DNA of 64,000 nucleotides from Pseudomonadota bacterium. Lineage in GTDB: Bacteria; Pseudomonadota; Gammaproteobacteria; Nitrosococcales; Methylophagaceae. Location of the stretch: positions 124,001-188,000 of the forward strand of contig JALIBN010000019.1 in assembly GCA_030576275.1 (NCBI GenBank), written 5' to 3'. The translations under genes and the position numbers were made by a program. Below are positions 50,207-59,602 of this stretch, piece after piece. Under the pieces are notes generated by a model. The model was not told the DNA's origin. It was given only the letters and a program-made list of their open reading frames with translations, and did not search any database. The number at the start of each line of letters is the position of its first letter. Position 1 is the first letter of the stretch.

Positions 50207-50986
50207 TCATTGAGCCATAGTTTTGCTTACTTCTGCTACACCCGGATGACCAGGATAATTTAATTCTAAGACGCGCAAGGCATCTTCGGATAAGGTGTCT
50301 AAACCCATTATTTTGTATGCTTTAGCCATTACCAACAAGGCTTCGGGCATTGATGGAGTACGAGGATAATTTTCAATAACATATTTACCGCGATTAGCGG
50401 CTGCAAGATAAGCACTACGTTTCATATAATAATACGCAACATTGACTTCATGCTGAGCTAAACGGTTGCGTAAATATACAATGCGCTGTGAGGCATCTTC
50501 ACTGTATTTACTGTTTGGGTAACGATTTACTAATGTAGTGAAATCTTGAAGAGCAAGAAGCGCTGAGCCAGGATCACGCTGTGTTTCATCGCGTGGAATA
50601 TACTTTTCCATAATGCCTATATCACGAGTGAAGTTAGTCAATCCTCGGAGATAGATCGCATAGTCCATATTAGTGTTTAATGGGTAGACTCGCATAAAAC
50701 GGTCAATGGTAGCGATCGCTGTTTCAGGATCATCATCTTTATATTGTGCATAAGCTGACTCTAATAGTGCCTGTTGCGCATATTCACCGAAGGGAAAACG
50801 AGCTTCAAGCTGACCGTAGTGTTGAAGCGCAGTACGGTAATCACCAGCATCTAAGGCTGCTTTAGCTTCAGAATAAACACGTTCTACAGGCCAGTTTTCA
50901 GCCGTCTTGACCTCATCTTTAGAAAAAAGTGAGCAACCAGAAGAGGAAACTAGGCAAATAATGAGAGGTATGTAATATTTTTTCAT
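50207..50986 (-). CDS. bamD: Outer membrane assembly lipoprotein BamD
   Basis: BamD is an essential lipoprotein of the BAM complex that inserts beta-barrel proteins in the outer membrane. The lipobox SSGC gives C18 as the lipidated residue. The rest consists of TPR-like repeats (AKAALDAGDYRTALQHYGQLEARFPFG and similar blocks to about 245). It has 259 residues. It diverges from the L,D-transpeptidase gene; the usual divergent partner rluD is elsewhere. Confidence 0.95.
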   Translation of the reverse strand: MKKYYIPLIICLVSSSGCSLFSKDEVKTAENWPVERVYSEAKAALDAGDYRTALQHYGQLEARFPFGEYAQQALLESAYAQYKDDDPETAIATIDRFMRVYPLNTNMDYAIYLRGLTNFTRDIGIMEKYIPRDETQRDPGSALLALQDFTTLVNRYPNSKYSEDASQRIVYLRNRLAQHEVNVAYYYMKRSAYLAAANRGKYVIENYPRTPSMPEALLVMAKAYKIMGLDTLSEDALRVLELNYPGHPGVAEVSKTMAQ

Positions 50987-51123
50987 GTGCGTAGATTACG
51001 CTAGCTTACGATTGTTGGCAAAGCAGATTTCACCTTTTTTTAAAACGATCTAGAGTTAAGTGCAAAAATTGTAATCATGTACAATTAGCGGATTAACAAA
51101 TCATAGATAAGCAGGAATAAAGA

Positions 51124-52284
51124 ATGCTACACACAGTTATCACCCTAATTATGGGTCTGATATTTACATCTGCACACGCAACAACCTTTGAGTTGGAGGA
51201 TGCTGATACTCGGGTAGTCGGCCATAATCTCATTGTATATAGCCACCGCGAAGATACTTTGTTAGATATCGGTCGCGCTTTCGATGTCGGTTATGAAGAA
51301 ATAGTAAGTGCTAATCCAGATTTAGATCCTTGGTTACCAGGCGAAAATCAACGCGTTATAGTACCCAATCGTTTTATATTACCGGATGCGCCGCATGAAG
51401 GTATTGTAATTAATTTGGCTGAAATGCGACTTTATTATTATCCAAAACCAAATAAAAATGAACGCCAAAAAGTAATCACGCACCCGATCGGTGTTGGACG
51501 TGAAGGCTGGACAACGCCACTTGGCAAAACGCGGATTATTCAAAGAATAAAAGATCCATCATGGACGCCACCTGCATCTATAAAAGCAGAGCATCTTGAG
51601 AAAGGTGATCCCTTACCGAATGTTGTGCCCGCTGGACCTAATAATCCATTGGGTGCGTTTGCGATGCGCTTAGGAATGCCTGGATATTTGCTACATGGCA
51701 CTAATAAACCCTTTGGTGTAGGTATGCGGGTCAGTCATGGCTGTATTCGGTTATTTCCAGAAGATATTGAACATTTATTTGGGATTGTCGCCGTTAACAC
51801 ACCGGTGGAAATTTTATATCAGCCCGACAAGGCTGGATTGTTAGATGGTGAACTTTATCTCGAAGCACATGATGTGCAGAGCGATTTTGATCAACGTCAG
51901 GGTAATAATATGACATCTATGGTGACGGCTATCTTGAAAGCTCAGGATTCATTATTAAGTGACGCTGATTTTCCGTTTGCAGAAAGAATAGTAAGACTGC
52001 ATAGTGGTCTGGCAAGACGCGTTAATCAACCTGAAGAAGCCATTGTAAATGACGTTTGGTTTGTCCATACGGGTCTAACACAGAATGCAAAGCTAAAACT
52101 AGCAGAAGCATCCATGCGCTTAAATGTTAATGATTCTTTCTGGCCATTAAGACGGGGAGCTGAAGGGGAAATTGTTCTTGGACCTTTCGATACTCAACAA
52201 CAGGCAAATGAGCGCGTGATAGCGTTAAAAAAGGTTACAGATATTTTGGCATGGACTGCGCTAATATCAAGTGATGCATTGTAA
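51124..52284 (+). CDS. L,D-transpeptidase (YkuD) with LysM domain
   Basis: The enzyme cross-links peptidoglycan stem peptides or anchors lipoproteins to them. A signal peptide of about 19 residues is followed by a LysM domain (about 35-82), the YkuD domain (about 93-225) with H191 and the catalytic SHGCIRL motif (C207), and a long C-terminal part. That part ends with GPFDTQQQANERVIALKK, which looks like a SPOR element. The layout matches the ErfK/YbiS group, which joins Lpp to the wall. It faces an OprI-like lipoprotein gene across a shared terminator. Confidence 0.93.
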   Translation: MLHTVITLIMGLIFTSAHATTFELEDADTRVVGHNLIVYSHREDTLLDIGRAFDVGYEEIVSANPDLDPWLPGENQRVIVPNRFILPDAPHEGIVINLAEMRLYYYPKPNKNERQKVITHPIGVGREGWTTPLGKTRIIQRIKDPSWTPPASIKAEHLEKGDPLPNVVPAGPNNPLGAFAMRLGMPGYLLHGTNKPFGVGMRVSHGCIRLFPEDIEHLFGIVAVNTPVEILYQPDKAGLLDGELYLEAHDVQSDFDQRQGNNMTSMVTAILKAQDSLLSDADFPFAERIVRLHSGLARRVNQPEEAIVNDVWFVHTGLTQNAKLKLAEASMRLNVNDSFWPLRRGAEGEIVLGPFDTQQQANERVIALKKVTDILAWTALISSDAL

Positions 52285-52339
52285 CTTATTGCGCAAGTAA
52301 TGCGTGCTATGACCGAGCCTGAGGCATTTATTTTGGGCA

Positions 52340-52371
52340 AAAAAAAGCCGGGATTTAACCCCGGCTTTTTC
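52340..52371. terminator. Bidirectional terminator between L,D-transpeptidase and OprI-like genes
   Basis: GCCGGG (52347-52352) pairs with CCCGGC (52360-52365). An A run before and a T run after make it function in both directions for the convergent genes. Confidence 0.92.
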
Positions 52372-52382
52372 TAGCTAAGAGC

Positions 52383-52682
52383 TTACTTGCTCATTGCTTT
52401 TTCGAACATACGATCAATTTTTGCGCAACATTCATCAACTGAGCTTTGAGCCGCATCAGCTGATTTTTGAGCATTTAATGCTGCTAATTCAGCATCGCTA
52501 GCTGAGCGTTGTGCTACATCAGCTGTTGATTGAGCATTCTTTGCTGTTAATAATGCAGAATCAGCAGTTGATTGTGCAGCGCTAACAGATGATTTTAATG
52601 CATCCATTTCTGCAGTATTTGCACACGCAGTCAAAAACGCTAAAGGAAGTACAATAGCACCTAATTTTGTCAATGATTTCAT
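52383..52682 (-). CDS. OprI/Lpp-like alanine-zipper outer membrane lipoprotein
   Basis: The 99-residue product has a lipobox LTAC (C20) and then a mature part of about 79 residues. This is a long alanine-rich coiled coil with A, S and D in heptads (QSTADSALLTAKNAQSTAD and similar). The C-terminus RMFEKAMSK resembles that of Pseudomonas OprI and ends in lysine, the residue that anchors Lpp to peptidoglycan. Two cysteines at the end of the coil (ECCAK) are unusual for Lpp. The start at 52682 follows GGAGA; an upstream extension of the frame lies over the promoter. It is probably abundant. Confidence 0.9.
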   Translation of the reverse strand: MKSLTKLGAIVLPLAFLTACANTAEMDALKSSVSAAQSTADSALLTAKNAQSTADVAQRSASDAELAALNAQKSADAAQSSVDECCAKIDRMFEKAMSK

Positions 52683-52722
52683 AACGAGTCTCCATAAGGA
52701 AAATATAAGTTTTTGTGGGTCA

Positions 52723-52751
52723 ACTATATTGCTAAGAACAATATATACCAA
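52723..52751 (-). promoter_or_regulatory. Sigma70-type promoter of the OprI-like gene
   Basis: On the minus strand TTGGTA (52746-52751) and TATAGT (52723-52728) are separated by exactly 17 bp. The transcript would have a leader of about 35 bases holding the GGAGA ribosome site. Confidence 0.6.
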
Positions 52752-52799
52752 TAGGCTAGCAGGTATTATTTTGGCTGTCTAATGTCCTTTAACTTAAAG

Positions 52800-52829
52800 C
52801 TGATAAATATAGTGAATTATTGTTATAAT
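52800..52829 (+). promoter_or_regulatory. Extended -10 promoter of suhB
   Basis: TATAAT (52824-52829) is preceded by TGT, giving the extended -10 TGTTATAAT. CTGATA at 52800-52805, 18 bp upstream, is a moderate -35. The leader to suhB would be about 80 bases. Confidence 0.6.
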
Positions 52830-52915
52830 GGTTCGTTTTAATAACCCCGTGATAATATATTTGTCACAGAAACGGTAGATAAAACCGTTTCACTCGCTCT
52901 GGAAAAAACTAGTCT

Positions 52916-53713
52916 ATGCATCCTATGCTGAATATTGCCATTCGGGCAGCCCGTAGCGCGGGCAGTATCATCGTTCGTTCTTTACAACATGTTGAACATC
53001 TTGAGGTGACGACTAAAGGTCGCAATGACTTTGTTACTGACGTAGATCGTTTGGCTGAACAAGAGATCATTAATGCCATCAAGAAAGCTTATCCTGATCA
53101 TGCCATTTTGGCTGAAGAGTCTGGAAAGCAGGGCGATAATGAAATTATGTGGGTGATTGATCCACTAGACGGTACGACTAACTATTTACATGGCTTTCCG
53201 CATTATTGCGTGTCAATTGCAGTGATGGTACGTGGTAAAACTGAACATGCGGTTATTTACGATCCATTGCGTGATGAATTATTTTCTGCCAGCCGAGGTG
53301 GTGGTGCAAAACTTAACGATCGCCGCTTGCGTGTGACTAAGAAAAAAGAATTGGCAGGCACGCTAATAGCAACGGGTTTTCCTTTTAAATATCCACAGCA
53401 CTTAACGCCCTATCTAGCTACGTTTAATGCAGTTTTCCTGCAAGTTGCTGATGTGCGACGAGCAGGATCAGCGGCCTTAGACTTGGCCTATGTTGCCGCA
53501 GGACGCTTAGATGGTTATTGGGAAATCGGCCTGGAAAAATGGGATTTAGCTGCTGGCATCTTACTCGTTGAAGAAGCTGGTGGTGTTGTGACTGATTTTG
53601 CCGGTGGTGACAATTATTTCAATCAAGGAAATTTGGTTGTAGGCAACCTGGCGATTCAGCAACAAATTTTAGATAGTATTACGCCACACTTAACTGAAGA
53701 GTTAAAAAAATAA
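52916..53713 (+). CDS. suhB: Inositol-1-monophosphatase family protein SuhB
   Basis: SuhB is a magnesium-dependent inositol monophosphatase fold protein that also joins rRNA antitermination complexes in E. coli. Metal ligands are visible in AEESG (E67/E68) and the signature IDPLDGTTNYLHG (D82, D85). A C-terminal WEIGLEKWDLAAGILLVEEAGG completes the active site. It has 265 residues. It has its own extended -10 promoter and is separated from typA by 70 bp. Confidence 0.95.
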   Translation: MHPMLNIAIRAARSAGSIIVRSLQHVEHLEVTTKGRNDFVTDVDRLAEQEIINAIKKAYPDHAILAEESGKQGDNEIMWVIDPLDGTTNYLHGFPHYCVSIAVMVRGKTEHAVIYDPLRDELFSASRGGGAKLNDRRLRVTKKKELAGTLIATGFPFKYPQHLTPYLATFNAVFLQVADVRRAGSAALDLAYVAAGRLDGYWEIGLEKWDLAAGILLVEEAGGVVTDFAGGDNYFNQGNLVVGNLAIQQQILDSITPHLTEELKK

Positions 53714-53783
53714 CGCTTAGAGTATTTAAATATTCTTACATTTATATGCTAATAGCATTCCTTTTTTATATGCAGAACTAAAT

Positions 53784-55619
53784 ATGACAATTAATCTTAG
53801 AGAAATCAGCAAGTTACGAAATATTGCTATCATCGCTCACGTCGATCACGGTAAAACAACCTTGGTTGATCAATTATTACGCCAATCAGGCACATTCAGT
53901 GACCACGAAGAATTACAAGAACGTGTGATGGATTCAAACGATCTTGAAAAAGAACGTGGTATTACTATTCTTTCTAAAAACACGGCAATTCGTTGGAATG
54001 GCTACCACATCAACATTGTTGATACACCGGGCCATGCCGATTTTGGTGGTGAAGTAGAACGTGTATTATCGATGGTTGATTCTGTGTTGTTATTGGTTGA
54101 TTCATCTGAAGGTCCGATGCCACAAACTCGTTTCGTAACTCAAAAAGCTTTAGCTTTAGGTTTGAAGCCGATTGTGGTTATCAATAAAATCGACAAACCA
54201 AGCGCCCGTCCAGCATGGGTTTTAGATCAAACATTTGATTTGTTTGCTAATCTTGATGCCACCGACGAACAGTTAGATTTTGAAGTTATTTACGCTTCAG
54301 GTTTGAATGGTTTTGCTGGTTTAGAAGAAACAGTACGTGACGGCGATATGGAGCCGTTGTTCCAACTAGTTGTTGATAAAGTCAAAGCACCAGATGTTGA
54401 TGTAAACGGTCCATTCCGTATGCAAGTTTCATCGATTGATTACAACAGCTATGTCGGCGTTATCGGTGTAGGCCGTATCGAACGCGGTACTGTTAAAACT
54501 AATACTCAGGTTACAGTTGTCGACGTTGAAGGCAAAACGCGCAACGGTCGTATTTTAACAGTGATGGGTTTCATGGGCTTGCAACGTGAAGAAGTTCCGT
54601 TTGCTCAAGCAGGTGATATTATTGCCTTCACAGGTGTTGACCCACTTCATATCTCTGATACTTTGTGTGATCCATCTGAAGTTGAAGCACTGCCGCCATT
54701 ATCGGTTGACGAACCAACTGTTACGATGACATTCCAAGTTAATAATTCACCGATGGCGGGTAAAGAAGGTAAGTTTGTCACAACCCGTCAAATTAAAGAG
54801 CGTCTTGATCGTGAATTGATTCATAACGTAGCATTACGTGTTGAACAAATCCCAACAGATCCAGATAAATTCCGCGTATCAGGTCGTGGTGAATTGCATT
54901 TATCCGTGTTGATTGAAAACATGCGTCGTGAAGGTTTCGAAATGGGCGTATCACGTCCAGAAGTTATCATTCGTGAAATCGATGGCAAAAGACAAGAACC
55001 ATTTGAAGCAGTAACTGCCGATGTAGAAGCAGAGCATCAAGGTTCGATTATGGAAAAATTGGGTGAGCGTGGTGCTCAATTAACTGACATGGTGCCAGAC
55101 GGTAAAGGTCGCGTACGTTTAGACTTTATCATTCCATCACGTGGCTTGATTGGTTTCCGTACAGAATTCTTAACGGCAACTCAAGGCACAGGCTTGATTT
55201 TCAGTGTATTTGACCATTATGCACCCATTAAAGTGGGTGACTTTGGTAAGCGTCAAAATGGTGTATTGGTTTCTAATGGCATGGGTAAAGCGGTTGCCTT
55301 CTCAATCTTCAACTTACAAGAGCGTGGCCGTATGTTTATAGGTCACAATGATGATGTATACGAAGGTATGGTTATCGGTATTCACTCACGCGATAATGAT
55401 TTAGTTGTTAATACATTAAAAGGTAAGCAATTAACTAACGTACGTTCATCAGGTACCGATGAAGCAATCAACTTAGTACCACCTATTAGAATGAGTTTGG
55501 AACAAGCTTTAGAATTTATCGGTGAAGATGAATTATTAGAAGTAACGCCAAAATCAATTCGTGTTCGTAAAAAATTATTACTGGAACACGAACGTAAAAG
55601 TGCGTCACGTGGTAAATAA
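53784..55619 (+). CDS. typA: Ribosome-associated translational GTPase TypA/BipA
   Basis: TypA (BipA) is an EF-G-like GTPase that helps 50S assembly and stress adaptation. G1 is AHVDHGKT (about 18-25), G3 is DTPGH, and G4 is NKID. The effector region has the [10 protein letters not shown] motif. The protein has 611 residues, and the C-terminal TypA-specific domain carries [16 protein letters not shown]. The gene is monocistronic, with a terminator 45 bp after the stop. Confidence 0.97.
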   Translation: MTINLREISKLRNIAIIAHVDHGKTTLVDQLLRQSGTFSDHEELQERVMDSNDLEKERGITILSKNTAIRWNGYHINIVDTPGHADFGGEVERVLSMVDSVLLLVDSSEGPMPQTRFVTQKALALGLKPIVVINKIDKPSARPAWVLDQTFDLFANLDATDEQLDFEVIYASGLNGFAGLEETVRDGDMEPLFQLVVDKVKAPDVDVNGPFRMQVSSIDYNSYVGVIGVGRIERGTVKTNTQVTVVDVEGKTRNGRILTVMGFMGLQREEVPFAQAGDIIAFTGVDPLHISDTLCDPSEVEALPPLSVDEPTVTMTFQVNNSPMAGKEGKFVTTRQIKERLDRELIHNVALRVEQIPTDPDKFRVSGRGELHLSVLIENMRREGFEMGVSRPEVIIREIDGKRQEPFEAVTADVEAEHQGSIMEKLGERGAQLTDMVPDGKGRVRLDFIIPSRGLIGFRTEFLTATQGTGLIFSVFDHYAPIKVGDFGKRQNGVLVSNGMGKAVAFSIFNLQERGRMFIGHNDDVYEGMVIGIHSRDNDLVVNTLKGKQLTNVRSSGTDEAINLVPPIRMSLEQALEFIGEDELLEVTPKSIRVRKKLLLEHERKSASRGK

Positions 55620-55661
55620 GCTTTATTGAATTTATAATATTTAATTTAGCTAAATGTAAAT

Positions 55662-55698
55662 AAAAAAGGGCATCCTATGGACAGGGTGCTCTTTTTTT
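55662..55698 (+). terminator. Rho-independent terminator after typA
   Basis: AGGGCATCC (55667-55675) pairs with GGGTGCTCT (55684-55692) with two G-T pairs and an 8-base loop, followed by a T run. Confidence 0.85.
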
Positions 55699-55843
55699 AT
55701 GTCTGTAATTCACCAATGAGTGATAATGGATAGCAAGGTCTAATCTTGAACAGCAGATTTTGATTCCAGTACTAGGTCACAACTTGCAAACAAGTACTAA
55801 CAATAGGCAAGTACACGAATTAAGAGCAATGAAATGATTCCAT
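55699..55843. other. Non-coding stretch upstream of a gene remnant
   Basis: No open frame, RNA gene or repeat of note was found here, apart from two copies of AGTACT about 22 bp apart. The base composition and lack of coding fit decayed sequence. Confidence 0.4.
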
Positions 55844-55981
55844 ATGTTTAAAGAGAATAAGATTCGGGCCGAACAGGCAAAAATTCTCTATCAACGATCA
55901 CCTAAGGTTTTGATTGTAACGCTACTCTTGGTGATGCATGTTATCTCGTTTTTTAAAAGTCGGCTTGATCAAGTTTTATAA
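55844..55981 (+). pseudogene. Short frame, likely N-terminal remnant of a membrane sensor protein
   Basis: A 45-codon frame reads MFKENKIRAEQAKILYQRSP and then a hydrophobic stretch KVLIVTLLLVMHVISFF before TAA. This looks like the first TM of a membrane sensor or GGDEF-type protein, which often begins with such an AEQ...LY...P pattern. The rest of such a protein is missing. The following 104-codon frame is in phase, so reading through the TAA would join them. I cannot assign a family with certainty. Confidence 0.4.
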
Positions 55982-56008
55982 TATCGTGGACTAGTAAGGA
56001 TATTAATT

Positions 56009-56323
56009 GTGCAATACTGTTATAAATTAATGGTGCCATTAGTTAATAGAATTATTGGCAGTTTAAGTGAGTTAAATAATAATTGTACTATTCAGCGTAT
56101 TAATGAAACGCTAAATGATCCCAAATTTGCGGATGCTAATCGTTACTATATGAATGCTACCGCAGTCACATTCTCTAGCTATGAGCAATTATGCGGTGAC
56201 CGTGTAGCTTCAAATGAAGGTTTTATTATTTCTGCAGATGCCATAGTACGAATGCAATCCCCCGCCTATGAAGAAGATGTGGGAGACAATATGTGCGATG
56301 GTGTCAAAATGTCCTGCCCATAG
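56009..56323 (+). CDS. Hypothetical protein
   Basis: This 104-residue frame starts at GTG 56009 with AAGGA 8 bp before it; an ATG at 56030 is an alternative. I recognise no family. It has five cysteines (C4, C26, C62, C95, C102) and no signal peptide or membrane segment. It ends shortly before a terminator, which supports a real transcription unit, but it lies in a degraded region and could itself be a remnant in phase with the 55844-55981 frame. Confidence 0.45.
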   Translation: MQYCYKLMVPLVNRIIGSLSELNNNCTIQRINETLNDPKFADANRYYMNATAVTFSSYEQLCGDRVASNEGFIISADAIVRMQSPAYEEDVGDNMCDGVKMSCP

Positions 56324-56356
56324 TCATTACTATTAAAGGCGAGACTGCTAATTCAT

Positions 56357-56388
56357 AAAAGGGTATTCTATTTGTAATACCCTTTTTT
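56357..56388 (+). terminator. Rho-independent terminator before the PP0621-type gene
   Basis: GGGTATT (56361-56367) pairs with AATACCC (56376-56382) with A residues before, an 8-base loop and six T after. It ends the upstream hypothetical unit. Confidence 0.87.
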
Positions 56389-56408
56389 ATTTGTAACGAG
56401 GTTTAAAA

Positions 56409-56618
56409 ATGCGAATTTTAGTTTTAATTGCCATTGGTCTTTTACTGTATGTGATTATTGGTCGTTTATTGCGAGCGAGCCGCCCGTCTTCGCCAAAAGC
56501 TATAACTGAAAAAATGGTCAAGTGTAAACACTGTGGTTTACATGTTCTTGAGCAAGAAGCCATTCAAAAAGGTGACAACCATTATTGTTCGACTGAACAC
56601 CTTGAGGCTGACAGCTAG
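56409..56618 (+). CDS. PP0621 family protein with small zinc-site motif
   Basis: This 69-residue protein has an N-terminal membrane helix (about 2-19) and a cytoplasmic tail with C39, C42, H44, C60 and H64 (KCKHCGLHV then YCSTEHL), a likely zinc site. It resembles the PP0621 family, whose genes lie directly upstream of pilS in Pseudomonas and relatives. It is 5 bp before pilS and probably co-transcribed; no function is known. Confidence 0.85.
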   Translation: MRILVLIAIGLLLYVIIGRLLRASRPSSPKAITEKMVKCKHCGLHVLEQEAIQKGDNHYCSTEHLEADS

Positions 56619-56623
56619 CAGAC

Positions 56624-58228
56624 ATGGAATGGTTTAAATTTAGGATAACATCACCATCATCTTCTTTAGGGGTCTCATGGCGTGAATTAACGATCTTTTC
56701 TGCTTACAGAGTGTTTTTGGCTGTCATGCTGTTTGCGACATTTTATTTAGAGTTACCACCAAGCTTTTTAGGTCAATCTAATCCAGTTTTATATCTAACG
56801 ATTAGTCTACTTTATTTATTAATAGCCCTTGTATGGTTAGTATCGAGCTTTAGTAAATGGGGGGAATTTAGCTTTCAAACCCAAATACAGTTGATCTCAG
56901 ATATTGTGTTTATTACCTTGCTAGTTCACTTCAGTGGTGGCTTACAAACAGGTCTAGGTACCTTGTTAGTCGTCGTTGTCGTTACTGGCGGAACATTGAC
57001 CCCAGGCCGAATTTCACTTTTTATCGCGGCGATGGCGGCCTTATCAGTGTTGTTAGAAGTGAGTTATAGTCAGTTTACGGGTGATGGTGTAACTAAGTAC
57101 AGTCACGCTGGTATGCTAGGTGCGACATTTTTTGTAACAGCCTTGTTGGCTCAAACCCTCTCAAAAAAAATGAAACTTTCACAAGTGCTGGTTGAGAAAC
57201 ACTCTCAAAATGCGGCTAAATCAGCAGCCTTAAATGAACATATTATTAGTAGTATGCAAACAGGTGTGTTGGTGGTCGACGAATATGGTGTGGTGAAACT
57301 CAGTAACCAGTCAGCAAGGAAATTATTAGGTCTTAATCATCAATCAACGGGAAGATCTTTGGCTGATACTGTACCAGCATTGTCTAAACAGTTAACAATG
57401 TGGAGAAATCATAACGAGGCTGCATTTGAAACAGTACAGATTCGACCTGATTTACCAGAGATTCATGCTCGCGCAACCGTGTTAACAAATGGCGAAACAT
57501 TGATCTATTTGGATAATACTTCCGCATTAGCTCAGCAAGCTCAACAATTAAAACTAGCTTCTTTGGGTCGATTGACAGCAAGTATTGCACATGAGATTCG
57601 TAATCCACTTGGCGCTATTAGTCATGCCAGTGAATTATTAGCAGAAGTACATAATAATGATTCAGCAAGTAGTAAACTGACTGATATTATCCAACGCCAT
57701 AGCGCGAGGGTAAATGGCATTATTGAAACCATATTAGAGATGAGTCGCCGGAAAGTAGTCAAACCAACCGTTGTAGCATTGGCACCATGGCTCAAAGAAT
57801 TTTTAACTGAATTTTGTGAGTTCAAACATGTTCAACAACATGATTTTAAGCTGATGATTTCTTCTTCATTGGCTAGTGTCAACATGGATCCTGAGCAATT
57901 ACATCAAGTTATGTGGAATTTAGTGGAAAATGCATGGCACTATTCTGATAAAACCTCGTCGATTAAGCCGCCTGTGCAAGTTCACCTATATCATCAATAT
58001 AATGAAGTGGTCATCGATATTAGGGACAATGGAAAAGGTGTTACAGACAACATGCAGCAATATTTATTTGAACCCTTTCATTCTGATCGAACGGGCGGTA
58101 CTGGTTTAGGCTTGTATCTGGCGCGAGAGCTTTGCCAAGCAAATGGAGCCCGCTTAAATTATTTGCCTGATCAACCAGAACGCTGTTTTCGTATTAGCTT
58201 TCCACTTGTAAACCAAAGGACTTTATAA
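56624..58228 (+). CDS. pilS: Sensor histidine kinase PilS
   Basis: PilS is the membrane kinase that controls type IV pilin transcription with PilR. Six hydrophobic segments (about 24-180) precede a PAS-like domain, the H box ASIAHEIRNPLG (about 325-336), and the catalytic boxes NLVENAWHYS, DNGKGV and TGGTGLGLYLARE. It has 534 residues. It is coupled to pilR (stop and start share a base). No pilin gene is in the window. Confidence 0.92.
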   Translation: MEWFKFRITSPSSSLGVSWRELTIFSAYRVFLAVMLFATFYLELPPSFLGQSNPVLYLTISLLYLLIALVWLVSSFSKWGEFSFQTQIQLISDIVFITLLVHFSGGLQTGLGTLLVVVVVTGGTLTPGRISLFIAAMAALSVLLEVSYSQFTGDGVTKYSHAGMLGATFFVTALLAQTLSKKMKLSQVLVEKHSQNAAKSAALNEHIISSMQTGVLVVDEYGVVKLSNQSARKLLGLNHQSTGRSLADTVPALSKQLTMWRNHNEAAFETVQIRPDLPEIHARATVLTNGETLIYLDNTSALAQQAQQLKLASLGRLTASIAHEIRNPLGAISHASELLAEVHNNDSASSKLTDIIQRHSARVNGIIETILEMSRRKVVKPTVVALAPWLKEFLTEFCEFKHVQQHDFKLMISSSLASVNMDPEQLHQVMWNLVENAWHYSDKTSSIKPPVQVHLYHQYNEVVIDIRDNGKGVTDNMQQYLFEPFHSDRTGGTGLGLYLARELCQANGARLNYLPDQPERCFRISFPLVNQRTL

Positions 58229-59583
58229 TGAATCCACAAGCACTCATTGTTGATGATGAACCAGATATTCTCGAATTATTGACGATGACATTGTCAGGCA
58301 TGTCGATTGATTGTGTGCCGGCAGAGAATTTGGCTCAAGCGAAACAGGCTTTAAAACAGCAAGCTTTTGATTTATGCCTAACAGATATGAGATTGCCGGA
58401 TGGCAATGGTTTAGATTTTGTCGAAGCCTTACAGCGACACTATCCCGATCTTCCTGTAGCGGTAATTACTGCACATGGCAATATGGATTTAGCCGTCCAA
58501 GCTTTAAAATTAGGCGCGTTTGATTTTGTCTCAAAACCCCTCAAATTAAGAGTCTTACGAGATTTGGTCGCGACGGCACTTAAGTTATCGCCTATAAAAC
58601 CTATCAGAAAAGAGCGGCGTTCACGCGATACGCTGTTAGGCGAAACTGACATTATGAAAACCTTGCGTGGAAAAATTACAAAATTAGCACGTAGCCAAGC
58701 ACCAGTATACATAAGTGGTGAATCGGGTACAGGGAAGGAATTAGTGGCAAAGTTGATTCACCAACTTGGTGCACGCTCAGAACATGCTTTTGTGCCGATA
58801 AACTGTGGTGCTATTCCTTCAGAATTGGTTGAAAGCGAATTGTTTGGTCATGTGAAAGGTTCATTTACAGGTGCTATTGCCGATAAAAAAGGCCTGTTTC
58901 AAACAGCTAATGGCGGCACTTTATTTTTAGATGAGGTGGCAGATCTACCTTTGATGATGCAGGTAAAGCTGTTACGAGCAATCCAAGAAAAAGCAATACG
59001 CCCTGTTGGTGGTCATGAAGAAATCAATGTAGATGTTCGTATTTTATCCGCAACCCATAAAAATTTAGCCGAAGCCGTCAAACGAGGCATATTTCGAGAA
59101 GATTTATTCTATCGATTGCACGTTATTGAGTTGATAGTGCCACCATTGCGAGAACGCCAAGCGGATATATTATTGCTAGCGAATCATATCCTGCAACATG
59201 TGGCGAAGAAAAACGCGGTAATATCTCCTACATTAAATGAGCAGGCAATAGCGGCATTAAATACTTACGACTTTCCAGGCAATGTCCGTGAATTGGAAAA
59301 TATACTTGAGCGAGCATTAACTTGGGCTGAGGGCACAAGCATTACTCAACAAGATTTAATGTTGCCAACGCAATTAAATCCCACTGGACTCCTTAATAAT
59401 CGGCAAGCTGACAGAGTATTAAGTGTAGAAAATGATCTGGAAAGTAAGCTTGAAGAGCAAGAACGCGAATTAATTACCCAAGCATTAGAATCCACACGCT
59501 GGAATAAAACTGCTGCGGCGAAAAGATTGGGAATTACGTTTCGAGCTTTACGATATAAGCTTAAAAAATTGAATCTAGAATAA
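58228..59583 (+). CDS. pilR: Sigma54-dependent response regulator PilR
   Basis: PilR is an NtrC-type activator of sigma54 promoters, classically pilA. The receiver domain has D53 as phosphoacceptor in LTDMRLPDG. The AAA+ domain has Walker A GESGTGKE and the sigma54 loop in GSFTGA form, as in other PilR proteins. A C-terminal Fis-type helix-turn-helix lies near 418-450 (WNKTAAAKRLGITFRALRYKL). The 451-residue length is typical. The kinase gene is immediately upstream. Confidence 0.95.
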   Translation: MNPQALIVDDEPDILELLTMTLSGMSIDCVPAENLAQAKQALKQQAFDLCLTDMRLPDGNGLDFVEALQRHYPDLPVAVITAHGNMDLAVQALKLGAFDFVSKPLKLRVLRDLVATALKLSPIKPIRKERRSRDTLLGETDIMKTLRGKITKLARSQAPVYISGESGTGKELVAKLIHQLGARSEHAFVPINCGAIPSELVESELFGHVKGSFTGAIADKKGLFQTANGGTLFLDEVADLPLMMQVKLLRAIQEKAIRPVGGHEEINVDVRILSATHKNLAEAVKRGIFREDLFYRLHVIELIVPPLRERQADILLLANHILQHVAKKNAVISPTLNEQAIAALNTYDFPGNVRELENILERALTWAEGTSITQQDLMLPTQLNPTGLLNNRQADRVLSVENDLESKLEEQERELITQALESTRWNKTAAAKRLGITFRALRYKLKKLNLE

Positions 59584-59602
59584 CAAAAATAGAGATAAAA
59601 AT

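Noticed and set aside
53746-53758. Terminator between suhB and typA
   Set aside because: ATGCTA-A-TAGCAT is palindromic but leaves no room for a hairpin loop, so it is not a convincing stem.
55699-56408. Mobile element or prophage scar
   Set aside because: No transposase, integrase, target duplication or terminal inverted repeats could be seen; only remnants and a terminator.
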